A DNA stretch of 64,000 bases from contig NC_090736.1 of the NCBI RefSeq assembly GCF_036898095.1, positions 11,926,184 to 11,990,183 on the forward strand, written 5' to 3'. The DNA is from Palaemon carinicauda. Lineage: Eukaryota; Arthropoda; Malacostraca; Decapoda; Palaemonidae. The notes below the pieces were generated by a model. The model ran no database searches, was not told the origin of the DNA, and saw nothing but the letters and a program-made list of their open reading frames with translations. Both the position numbers and the translations under genes were made by a program. Shown here in pieces: positions 9,795 to 18,675 of the stretch (its first letter is position 1; the number at the start of each line of letters is the position of its first letter).

Positions 9795-11430
9795 AAATTG
9801 TAGTGATAAAGTGATAATTGCGCAAAGTGTTATCAGTGTTGCGACAGAGGGTTCGTCTGTTCGTGCCTGTCGTTCGCGTAGTCCGAGACCTCTTGCAAGC
9901 TCCCGTGCCCCAGGGAGAAGTAATGTCGTAGGACTTATGGGTTCGAGAGGCTTTAACCAATGAACAGACGTTCCCTCTATGGTTTCAGGCGTGTCTCGTC
10001 AAGACCGCCCCTACCATAAGACGAGCGAGACGGTTTTCTCCTCGTCATCCGAAGGCTTATCGCGTAAGAAACCGTGGAGCAAGGTTTCGAGACCCTTAAA
10101 GCGAAAGTCAGTCCCTTCAGGACAGGTCCAGCGTCCTGGTTGTAGCCATTGGGACAGCTCTGACCCTGTGCAGTCATCGGAAGACTGCTCGACGCCTAAA
10201 CAGAAGCGTAACACAGGCTCCGAGAGTCTTAGTGTAGGCAAGGTTTTGCAGTCACAGACGTTAGCCTCGTCTCTTACCGCACCCATTCCCGTTGATCCTA
10301 AATAGGTTGTACTGCAAGACATGCAGAATAAGCTTGCCTCTCATATGGAGGACTATTCTGCTGAGCAGGTTCAACAAAGTCACGTCAATCACGTTTTGTA
10401 GAGCCTCACTCGATGCAGTCCTGTGTTGACTTTCAGCCGCTTGTGGACGTTCAGCCGCTGCCTCTTGCTCTTGTTGACGTTCAGGACGTTCGCCAACCAG
10501 CGAAGTTGAATTGTTTTGACGTTGAGCGTCAAGCACCGCAGTCAAGAGTTGTTTTGACTGCTCAGTCTAGGCAGTCAAGGCAGTCTCGAGTTGACGTCGA
10601 GCGTCCTCCCGCACCTGTTGTTGTTGCTGGTCAGTCCTTTAAGCAGTTACATGACGTATCTTCCTTGACTGCTACTGATGCTCCTTTGCGTGTGGACTCT
10701 GCTTGTCAAGCATTGCCACCACAGCAGGTCTCTCCCTTGCTTGAGACTCGGCAATTGTCGGACGAGGTTCCTTCAGATGAGGAAGTTGCTGATCCCCCTC
10801 CTACTGATATTCCCTTGTGGACTCTGTCAGACGGAGAGGAGCCTAAAGCTGCTCAGCCCTCTATGGACTTTAAATAAATCATGCTGATTTTTAAGGATCT
10901 TTGTCCGGATCATTTTGTAACTGCTGCTCCTCGTTCGCCTAAACGTCAGAGTTTACACTAGGCCTAGCTACTTCGAAGCCGTTGTTTTCTAAGCTAGTGC
11001 TCTCTCGCTCTTCTAAGAGAGCTTTACGTTTGCTAGGCAACTGGTTGATCACCAGGAGGAGTTTGGGGGAGACAGCCTTTGCTTTCCCTCCTTTTAAACT
11101 GGCTTATAGAGCGAGCGTCTGGTATGACACGGGAGAAGTTCTCGGCTTGGGAGTTCCTGCCTCTGCCCAGATAGACTTCTCAAACCTCATAGACTCTCCC
11201 TGGCGCCTGGCTATGAGACGCTCCAAGATTTTATGGTCGACTTCAGAGCTAGACCATCTCCTGTTAGGAGTTTTTTCGAGCGTTTGAAGTTTTGCTGTAC
11301 AATTATGTCATGCATAAACAAGGCTATCAGGGATGGCTCCAATAATCTAACAGCCACGTTCTCTGCAGGAACAAGACTATCAGGGATGGCTCCAATGATC
11401 TGGCAGCCACGTTCACTGCAGGAGTACGTA
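9795..11430 (+). pseudogene. DIRS ORF1 (gag-like) remnant, element A
   Basis: Aligns by eye with residues from about 150 onward of the element B ORF1: a Ser-rich stretch (RQDRPYHKTSETVFSSSSEG), basic KRKSVPSGQVQRPGCSHWDS, DV-rich repeats, and the C-terminal part (KALRLLG-like, SVWYDTGEVLGLGVPASAQ). Stops at 10303-10305 and 10399-10401 and other changes interrupt it. The region 11318-11420 contains a tandem duplication (TATCAGGGATGGCTCCAAT appears twice). The Cys/His N-terminus is absent. Not translatable as one protein. Confidence 0.8.
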
Positions 11431-11439
11431 AGAGGCAAG

Positions 11440-13165
11440 TGCGCTCAATGTGTTCATTGTCAAGACAAACTTCACGATGAAGTCTACCAAGCTGTCTTGA
11501 CAGCATTAATGGAAGGCGACTGGATGGTCTCTCTCGACCTTCAGGATGCATACTTCCACATTCCTATACACCCGGATTCCCAACCGTTTCTGAGGTTTGT
11601 TTACAGGAATGTGGGGTACCAGTTTCGAGCCCTATGCTTTGGCCTCAGTCCTGCTCCTCTCGTGTTTACGAGGCTCATGAGGAATGTGGCAAAATTCCTC
11701 CATCTATCGGGAATCCGAGCCTCCCTGTACTTGGACCGACAGGCTTCTCAGAGCATCGTCCAGTCATCGCTGTCTGCAGGATCTACATTGGACGTTGGGT
11801 CTGGCCAAGGAGTTGGGACTTTTGGTCAACCTAGAAAAGTCCCAACTGATCCCATCCCAGACTATTCTATATTTGGGGATGGAGATTCGCAGTCCAGTTT
11901 TTCGGGCTTTTCCGTCTGCCACCCAAATAGAACAAGCCCTGCTCAAAGTCCAACTAATGCTGAAAAGAGAACGTTGTTCAGTCAGGAGTTGGATGAGTCT
12001 CGTAGGGACTCTCTCATCCCTGGAGCAGTTTGTCTCGCTAGGGAGGCTACACCTTCGGCCTCTCCAGTTCCATCTAGCCTCTCACTGGAACAAGGACAAG
12101 ACGTTAGAGACGGTATCAATCCCAGTCTCCGAACCAGTAAAGGCATGCCTGAAATGGTGGGACAGCAATATCAGTCTGAGAGAGGGACTATCCCTAGCAG
12201 TCAAGAACCCAAACCACGTGTTGTTCTCAGACGCGTCGGATTTGGGTTGGGGTGCGACCCTGGACGGTCGGGAATGCTCAGGTCTGTGGACCTCAAGTCA
12301 GAAGAGCATGCACATCAACGGCAAGGAGCTATTAGCAGTCCACTTGGCCTTGATGAAATTCGAAAGCTTTCTTCGAAACAAAGTGGTAGAGGTCAACTCA
12401 GACAACACCACAGCTTTGGCGTACATCTCCAAGCAAGGAGGCACACACTCCCTCACGCTGTACGAGATCGCAAGGGACCTTCTCATATGGTCAAGAAATC
12501 GAGGCATCTCCCTGTTGACGAGATTCATCCAGGGGGACTTGAACGTCTTGGCAGACTGTCTCAGTCGGAGGGGTCAGGTGATACCCACGGAATGGACCCT
12601 CCACAAGGACGTGTGCAAGAGTCTTTGGGCGACTTGGGGTCAACCCACCATAGACCTCTTTGCCACCTCGTTGACCAAAAGGTTACCAATCTATTGCTCA
12701 CCAGTCCCAGATCCAGAAGCAATCCACATAGACGCGTTTCTACTGGATTGGTCTCATCTGGACTTATATGCATTCCCACCATTCAAGATAGTCAACAAGG
12801 TACTGCAGAAATTCGCCTCTCACGAAGGGACAAGGTTGACGTTGGTTGCTCCCCTCTGGCCCGCGAGAGAGTGGTTCACCGAGGTACTTCAATGGCTGGT
12901 AGACATTCCAAGAAGTCTTCCTCTAAGGGTAGATCTCTTACGTCAGCCCCACGTAAAGAATGTTCATCAAAGCCTCCCCGCGCTTCGTCTGACTGCCTTC
13001 AGACTATCGAGAGACTCTCAAGAGCTCGAGGCTTTTCGAAGGAGGCAGCCAGTGCGATTGCGAGAGCTAGGAGAGCTTCTACCATCAGAGTATACCAGTC
13101 GAAGTGGGAAGTCTTTCGAGACTGGTGCAAGTCAGCATCTGTGTCCTCTTCCAGTACCTCTGTAG
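11440..13165 (+). pseudogene. DIRS RT-RNase H-methyltransferase-like protein, broken (element A)
   Basis: RT starts abruptly, fused to ORF1 sequence near 11460, and lacks the N-terminal 150 or so residues found in B. Motifs MVSLDLQDAYFHIPIH and FGLSPAPLVF are intact. At the catalytic box a one-base insertion near 11733 turns YLDDW into YLDRQ and shifts the frame. The downstream frame, open to 13165, has LFSDASDLGWGATLD, NGKELLAVHLAL, EVNSDNTTALAYI (RNase H), LADCLSR, then the DLFATSLTKRLPIYCSPVPD and AFPPFKIVNKVLQK methyltransferase-like segment. The broken RT box means no reverse transcriptase can be made from this copy. Confidence 0.85.
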
Positions 13166-14064
13166 CCCAAATCGCAGATTTTCTTTTACATCTGAGAAAT
13201 GTTCGCTCCCTCTCAGCTCCCACGATTAAGGGCTACAGGAGCATGTTGGCTTCAGTCTTTCGTCATAGAGGCTTAGATCTTTCCAACAATAAAGATCTCC
13301 AAGATCTCCTTAAGTCTTTCGAGACCTCTAAGGAACGTCGTTTGGCAACTCCTGGATGGAACTTAGACGTGGTCCTAAGGTTCCTCATGTCAGACAGGTT
13401 TGAGCCATTACATTCAGCCTCCCTGAAGGATCTCACCCTCAAGACGCTTTTCCTAGTGTGCTTGGCTTCGGCTAAAAGGGTTAGTGAAATTCATGCCTTC
13501 AGTAAGAACATCGGCTTTTCTACAGAAAAAGCCACATGTTCACTTCAACTTGGTTTCCTGGCCAAAAATGAACTGCCTTCTCGTCCTTGGCCTAAGTCCT
13601 TTGATATACCTTGCCTGTCAGAGATCGTAGGCAACGAACTTGAAAGAGTGCTGTGTCCAGTTAGAGCTCTTAAGTTCTACTTAGCTCGTACTAAGTCCTT
13701 ACGAGGTGGATCTGAGGCATTATGGTGCTCAGTTAAGAAACCATCATTGCCTATGTCAAAGAATGCTTTGTCATATTTTATCAGATTTTTAATACGAGAG
13801 GCTCATTCTCACTTGAATGAAAAAGACCGATGCTTGCTTAAGGTTAAGACGCACGAAGTAAGAGCTATAGCAACTTCCGTGGCCTTTAAGCAAAATAGAT
13901 CTCTGCAAAGTATTATGGACGCGACCTTTTGGAGAAGCAAGTCGGTATTCGCGTCATTTTACTTAAAAGATGTCCAGACTCTTTACGAGGACTGCTACAC
14001 ACTGGGTCCATTCGTTGCAGCGAGTGCAGTAGTGGGTGAGGGTTCTACCACTACATTACCCTAA
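12892..14064 (+). CDS. DIRS tyrosine recombinase, full length (element A)
   Basis: A 390-residue YR opening at an ATG at 12892, overlapping the end of the RNase H frame by 274 bases. It would integrate circular DIRS DNA. Visible features: N-terminal SAM-like DNA-binding part (TIRVYQSKWEVFRDWC, TIKGYRSMLASVFRHRGLDL), the first catalytic Arg in LASAKRVSEIHAF, the HEVRAIATS box (His and second Arg), and the Tyr in FASFYLKD. The length equals that of element B's YR and no stop interrupts it. It is the only intact gene of element A; the same frame is open upstream to 11233, but that part is an out-of-frame reading of RT-RNase H. Confidence 0.85.
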   Translation: MAGRHSKKSSSKGRSLTSAPRKECSSKPPRASSDCLQTIERLSRARGFSKEAASAIARARRASTIRVYQSKWEVFRDWCKSASVSSSSTSVAQIADFLLHLRNVRSLSAPTIKGYRSMLASVFRHRGLDLSNNKDLQDLLKSFETSKERRLATPGWNLDVVLRFLMSDRFEPLHSASLKDLTLKTLFLVCLASAKRVSEIHAFSKNIGFSTEKATCSLQLGFLAKNELPSRPWPKSFDIPCLSEIVGNELERVLCPVRALKFYLARTKSLRGGSEALWCSVKKPSLPMSKNALSYFIRFLIREAHSHLNEKDRCLLKVKTHEVRAIATSVAFKQNRSLQSIMDATFWRSKSVFASFYLKDVQTLYEDCYTLGPFVAASAVVGEGSTTTLP

Positions 14065-14459
14065 TTCCAATATCCTTTTTAATCTGTCTCTTGAAATGTT
14101 TTTTAATATTGTTTTTTGGGTTGTACGGAAGGCTAAGAAGCCTTTCGCATCCTGGTTGATTTGGCGGGTGGTCAAAGTCATTTCTTGAGAGCGCCCAGAT
14201 TAGGGGTTTGATGAGGTCCTGTTGTATGGGTTGCAGCCCTTGATACTTCAGCTCCTGGGAGTCTTTCAGCATCCTAAGAGGATCGCTGGGCTTCGTGAGG
14301 AAGACAGACTAACAAGGCAGAGTAATCGTCTAAGTCAACTTCCTTACCAGGTACCTATATATATTTGGGTTTTGTTATGATATAACTGTCAAAAACTCTA
14401 AGCATATACGCTGTAAACTTAATTATTTCTGGTCTCTACCCACCACCATGGGTGTGAAT

Positions 14460-14556
14460 CAGCTATTATATATTCACCGGCTAAGTTAAATATTTAAAAA
14501 TGATATTTTAATTATAAAATAAATTTTTGAATATACTTACCCGGTGAATATATAAA
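14460..14556 (+). repeat. ICR of DIRS A
   Basis: CAGCTATTATATATTCACCG through TTTAAAAATG is the reverse complement of the left outer end; ATGATATTTTAATTATAAAA through ACTTACCCGG is that of the right outer end. The join is exact apart from a shared ATG. The 3' noncoding DNA 14065-14459 before it holds no gene. Confidence 0.9.
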
Positions 14557-14598
14557 TTAAAGGCCCCCCCTTCCTCCCCGATAGAGACCCAGCGGGAT

Positions 14599-14749
14599 GA
14601 GAAGAATTGGAGCTGTTTACATGTATATGCGGTATCTGGCCGATAGTTGGCGCTGGTGGGCACACCCGCAACCTTCATAGCGATCGCTCGCGAGTTTTTT
14701 GTGTTTTTCTGTCGAGCCTCCGGAGCGTCAGCTATTATATATTCACCGG
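14599..14749 (+). repeat. Right ITR of DIRS A
   Basis: Inverted copy of 8306-8455 with only a few mismatches. Both repeats carry the element-specific variant GACGCTCCGG next to the outer end, absent from B and C. Confidence 0.92.
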
Positions 14750-14891
14750 GTAAGTATATTCAAAAATTTATTTTATAATTAAAATATCATGTTAAATAAA
14801 TAGGTAAATATGGTGTCACTACTTTGCGGATTTTCACCTATCGCGACCGGGTCTGGAACCTATCTACCGCGATAAACGAGGGTTCACTGTA

Positions 14892-15853
14892 TTACTTAGT
14901 CTTCTCACTATGATTAAGCAAAAACTACGTGAGTGTTAGTTAGCTGTACAAAAGGTTGATATCGTGCACAGACATATACAGTAAAGTTGCTTGCACATGC
15001 GGAAGCGCAACTGTCAGCACTTGCTAACGTTCTCATCGCTAATCCTCATCAAACAAGTGCACATAACCTAACTTGCCAACTTCTGAGCTCCCTGGAAGGG
15101 TTTGGGTTCTTTGTGTGGTTAGACGAATAACACAGACATGCGAGACTATTTTCACTAGAGAAAGCCTACCTGATACTAAGGAAAGGTGCGCGGGGATCTC
15201 CCATCTCTACCGAGGTCTGCACAACTATAGGTGCTCACTAATAACCACTACTTTTTACTACTAATGTAGTACCGTGTCTTGTACATTAGTGGCGTCTCTA
15301 ACCATTCAGGTACCAGGATTTGGTGTACTGTATAATAACCCTACAAGTTGACACTATAATAAATGGTAAATGGATTACGTCAGCTATGCTAGCTGCGCAT
15401 GCGCACTCTTACATAAGCCGCCATACCTCGCCAGGAAGGTAGAAGCCTAGAATTGTACAATGAGTCATTAGACGAAACCCTCTGATTATTGCCACAATTT
15501 AGGATGCCTGCCGACCACTTTTGACCGCTGCATGCCTACATTATGTGCACAACAAGTCTAGTTATACATAGTCCTACCCAGCTATTGCCATATACCGTAT
15601 AAGAATGCTTTGTGGCCGCCGTACCCGCTGTGGTTCGGAAACAAGTCTCGGAAAACATAACTCTTTGGGGTTTTATCCCAGACTTCTCTCTCTCTCTATG
15701 AGTTTGAGAGCTCATCAGTATTTGATCTCTGCCTCACCCTGTCAACGTGCTCATACACAGAAATGTGTTCACGTTGATTAGGCTCAGATTTAGAGCACTT
15801 ACCCATAGGCAGTGAAGTGACAAATGAAAATAACCGCATGCGAGCAAGTGAAC
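14892..15853. other. Unassigned stretch
   Basis: Mixed-composition DNA between Tigger copy 2 and DIRS B. I see no convincing coding frame, terminal repeat or known element; the longest frame (15073-15264) is short and unrecognised. Confidence 0.5.
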
Positions 15854-15870
15854 TTTTTAAATATACTTAC

Positions 15871-16018
15871 CCGGTGAATATATAATAGCTGACGTCTCGG
15901 ACGGCTCGACAGATTCCAAAAACATGCGAGCGATCGCCGTGAAGGTTGCGGGTGTGACCACCAGCGCCGACTATCGGCCAGATACCGCATATACTTGTCA
16001 AGTTCTCCAGTTCTTCTC
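15871..16018 (+). repeat. Left ITR of DIRS B
   Basis: From CCGGTGAATATATAATAGC to CCAGTTCTTCTC, complementary to 22229-22376 with about two mismatches (AACATGCGAG here, AACTCGCGAG on the other side). Near-identity of the arms fits a recent insertion. The following 16019-16221 is a probable 5' leader. Confidence 0.92.
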
Positions 16019-16221
16019 TGTCGGTCTTGTCGACAAGTTGGTTCCGCTCGCTTATGACCTTGAGTTTTCGACCTATTTGGTGAAGTACTTTATTTTGGTG
16101 TTTATTGGCTTTCGCTGTGACGGGTGTTTTTTCTTCAATTAAACTCTTGAAACCCTTTTTTTGGCTGGTGTTTATTGTTGATGACTTTGGTTTTGACTTG
16201 GATTTTCTCTGATTGTTCAAT

Positions 16222-18675
16222 ATGGCTGACCCTTCTCCTATCCCTGAACCTAAATATCGCAAGTGTGCGAGGGATTGCAACAAACGTCTTCCCAAGGCCT
16301 CTATCGACCCACATACCGTTTGTTCTAATTGCCGGGGTAAATCCTGCCAATTAGGAGATCGGTGTGATGAGTGCGTGGTCTTGTCGGAATTCGACTGGCT
16401 TGAGTATGACAAATATACTCGTAAGCTGGAGAGAGATAGGGTGAGGAGAAGCTCCTCTAGATCTTTGGAATTTTCCTCCTCTCATGCCCCTGAACCTAAT
16501 CCTACCCCTGTAGTAGTTGTTCCTGAACCCCCTACTAGCACTCATGAACCGTCCATGCGGGATATGTTTCTAGCGATTCAAGCTTTAGGCGAAAAAGTTG
16601 AGTCCTTAGCATCGGACCGTAACCAACTCATGTCAGATGTTAAGTTGTTGAAGTGTCAGAGTGGTAAAACAGAAAATCGTAGTGATAAAGTGATAAGTGC
16701 GCAAAGTGTATTTAGTGTTGCGACCGAGGGTTCGTCTGTTCGTGCTTGTCGCTCCCCTAGTCCGAGACCTCTTTCAGGCTCCCCTGCACCAGGGAGAAGT
16801 AATGTCGTAGGACTTAAGGGGATGAGAGGCGTTAACCAACGTACAGACGTTCCCTCTTTGGTATCGGACGTTTCTCGTCAAGATCGCCCTTACCATAAGA
16901 CGGGTGAGACAGTGTTCTCCTCGTCCTCTGAAGACTTATCGCATAAGAAACCTTGGCGCAAGGTTTCTAGACCCTTGAAGCGAAAGTCAGTCCCTTCAGG
17001 ACAGGTCCAGCGTCCTGGCTGTAGCCATTGGGACAGCTCTGATCTTTTGCAGTCGTCGGATGACTGTTCGCCTATTAAGCGCAAGCGTAACACGGGGTCC
17101 GAGGGTCGCGGTAGAGGCAATGTTTTGCCAACGCAGAAGTTACCGACGTCACGGCCCGTTCCGACTCCCGTTGATCCGAAGTGGGTTGTCCTGCGGGACA
17201 TGCAGTCTAAGCTTGCCTCCCTTATGGAAGAGTATGACTTTGAGCAGGTTCGCGATGATCCTTTGCTTTCGAGTCGCCAGTGCGCTGAACGTGACTCTGG
17301 CCGTCAGCCGCCCAAACGAGTATTCACTCGTCCGTTTGACGTTAGTGCTGACGTTTCTAGTACTTTGAAACGCGATGTCAGTAGTCTTTCACGTCAGTCA
17401 CGTGACATGGATCCTCCCTTGCTGCAGTCTCGTACTGACGTTCAGCTGCTGCCGCCGCAGCCCCGCACTGACGTTCGCCGACCGGCTCCGTTGCCTCGAC
17501 GTGACGTTGAGCGTCAGTCACCGCAGTCGGAGGTTGTTTTGCCTGCTCAGACTCTGCAGTCAATGCAGTTCCGACGTGACGTCGAGCGTCAATCAACTTC
17601 AGCTGTTGTTGTTGGTCAGTCACAGGGATTTCAGTCCTTTCAGCAGCGGCGTGACGTCGCTTCCTCTTCTGCCTGTCAAGCGTTGCCTCCTCGGCAGGTC
17701 TCTCCTTTTCATGAGACTCGGCAGTTGTCGGACGAAGTTCCGTCGGATGAGGAAGTCGCTGATCCCCTTCCAACTGATATTCCTTTGGGGACTTTGTCGG
17801 ACAGAGAGGAGCCTAAAGCTGCTCAGCCCTCTCTGGATTTTAAAAAGATCATGCTGATTTTTAAGGAACTGTTTCCTGACCATTTTGTAACGGCTGCTCC
17901 TCGTTCGCCTCCGTCAGAGTTTACGCTAGGCCTAGCTACTTCGACGCCGTCGTTTACTAAGCTAGTGCTCTCTCGCTCTTCTAAGAGAGCTTTGCGTTTA
18001 CTAGGCGATTGGTTGATCACCAGGAGGAGTTTGGGGAAGACAGCCTTTGCTTTCCCCCCTTTTAAACTGGCTTCTAGAGTGAGCGTTTGGTATGACACGG
18101 GAGAAGTTCTCGGCTTGGGAGTTCCTGCCTCTGCCCAGGGAGACTTCTCAAGCCTCGTAGACTCTCCCCGTCGCCTGGCCATGAGACGCTTTAAAGTTTA
18201 CTGGTCCTCTTCGGACCTTGATCATCTCCTCAAAGGGGTTTACAGGGCCTTCGAAGTTTTTAACTTCTTGGATTGGTCGCTGGGAGCCTTGAGCAGGAAG
18301 ATCTCTTCGGCCGACTGTGATGTATCCGTGCTTATTATGTCCTGCATGGACAAAGCTATCCGTGATGGCTCTAATGAGCTCGCCGCTACCTTTACGGCAG
18401 GAGTCCTTAAGAAGAGGGAGACTCTTTGCTCGTTCCTTTCGGCAGGAGTAACTCCCTGCCAAAGGTCAGAGCTTCTCTTTGCCCCGTTGTCATCTGCCTT
18501 GTTTCCTCAGCAGTTGATTAAGGATATTGCAGCTTCTCTGGTGCAGAAGGATACCCACGACCTGATGGCTATGTCGGCACGCAAGGCTGCTCCTTCATCA
18601 TCTTATGTCGTAAGACCCAAGCTCGATACTCCAGCAACTAGGTTTATCCCGCCTTCGTGGCAGAGCCCCCAGTAA
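16222..18675 (+). CDS. DIRS ORF1 (gag-like) protein, intact, 817 residues (element B)
   Basis: Putative structural, RNA-binding protein of the DIRS element; DIRS ORF1 is usually compared with gag. The first ATG is at 16222 (MADPSPIPEP); the frame is also open slightly upstream. Residues 15-51 form a Cys/His cluster: C15, C19, H31, C34, C37, C42, C48, C51 with DPH-x2-C-x2-C-R-G spacing, likely zinc binding. Residues about 60-170 are Ser/Pro-rich with a possible coiled stretch (AIQALGEKVESLASDRNQL). The middle is basic and Ser-rich, then DV-x-R type repeats (DVRRPAP, DVERQS) at roughly residues 370-480. The C-terminal 300 residues are the best conserved among copies (SVWYDTGEVLGLGVPASAQ; PPSWQSPQ end). 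The stop overlaps the RT frame, which lies in the -1 frame. Confidence 0.85.
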   Translation: MADPSPIPEPKYRKCARDCNKRLPKASIDPHTVCSNCRGKSCQLGDRCDECVVLSEFDWLEYDKYTRKLERDRVRRSSSRSLEFSSSHAPEPNPTPVVVVPEPPTSTHEPSMRDMFLAIQALGEKVESLASDRNQLMSDVKLLKCQSGKTENRSDKVISAQSVFSVATEGSSVRACRSPSPRPLSGSPAPGRSNVVGLKGMRGVNQRTDVPSLVSDVSRQDRPYHKTGETVFSSSSEDLSHKKPWRKVSRPLKRKSVPSGQVQRPGCSHWDSSDLLQSSDDCSPIKRKRNTGSEGRGRGNVLPTQKLPTSRPVPTPVDPKWVVLRDMQSKLASLMEEYDFEQVRDDPLLSSRQCAERDSGRQPPKRVFTRPFDVSADVSSTLKRDVSSLSRQSRDMDPPLLQSRTDVQLLPPQPRTDVRRPAPLPRRDVERQSPQSEVVLPAQTLQSMQFRRDVERQSTSAVVVGQSQGFQSFQQRRDVASSSACQALPPRQVSPFHETRQLSDEVPSDEEVADPLPTDIPLGTLSDREEPKAAQPSLDFKKIMLIFKELFPDHFVTAAPRSPPSEFTLGLATSTPSFTKLVLSRSSKRALRLLGDWLITRRSLGKTAFAFPPFKLASRVSVWYDTGEVLGLGVPASAQGDFSSLVDSPRRLAMRRFKVYWSSSDLDHLLKGVYRAFEVFNFLDWSLGALSRKISSADCDVSVLIMSCMDKAIRDGSNELAATFTAGVLKKRETLCSFLSAGVTPCQRSELLFAPLSSALFPQQLIKDIAASLVQKDTHDLMAMSARKAAPSSSYVVRPKLDTPATRFIPPSWQSPQ

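Larger units (their letters stand above)
8676..9800 (+). other. Foreign block replacing the ORF1 5' part in DIRS A
   Basis: After an ATG-GCC-GAC-CCT start like that of element B (at 8657) the sequence leaves the ORF1 frame and becomes AT-rich noncoding DNA. B-like ORF1 sequence returns near 9795 (AACAGAAAATTGTAGTGATA). The block holds a 5S-like stretch (8890-8927), a CTCTATCGTTACGATAGAG palindrome near 9090, a GA microsatellite, and three related hairpin-prone units (CTCGTCCCAAG followed by GTACGG) between 9396 and 9530. Element C carries the same block at about 40270-41240. In B the corresponding position holds about 420 bases encoding the Cys/His domain. Confidence 0.8.
8284..14790 (+). mobile_element. 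DIRS element A (family 1, non-autonomous subfamily)
   Basis: A 6.5-kb DIRS retrotransposon with 150-bp ITRs, an ICR, degenerate ORF1 and RT-RNase H, and a full-length YR. CAT lies at both borders (8284-8286 and just before 14791), and the ICR-predicted circle junction holds a single CAT, consistent with recombination within a trinucleotide. It sits inside Tigger copy 2. Relative to B, the first part of ORF1 is replaced by about 1.1 kb of unrelated DNA and the ORF1/RT junction is deleted; element C shares both changes. Confidence 0.9.
7885..14889. mobile_element. Tigger/pogo copy 2, non-autonomous, split by DIRS A
   Basis: The left TIR begins CAGTGAACCCTCGCTACTTC at 7885 and the right TIR ends CGAGGGTTCACTG at 14889. 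Each is flanked by TA (7883-7884 and 14890-14891), matching pogo/Tigger target duplication. The transposon's own DNA is only 7885-8283 plus 14791-14889, about 500 bases with no transposase, so it is MITE-like. The rest is the inserted DIRS A. The left half shares two blocks with Tigger copy 1, but in a different order. Confidence 0.85.

Noticed and set aside
11233..14064. A single 943-codon frame in DIRS A
   Set aside because: It joins the RT start, an out-of-frame reading of RNase H, and the YR. Only 12892-14064 is in the YR frame with conserved motifs; the RT part changes frame near 11733.
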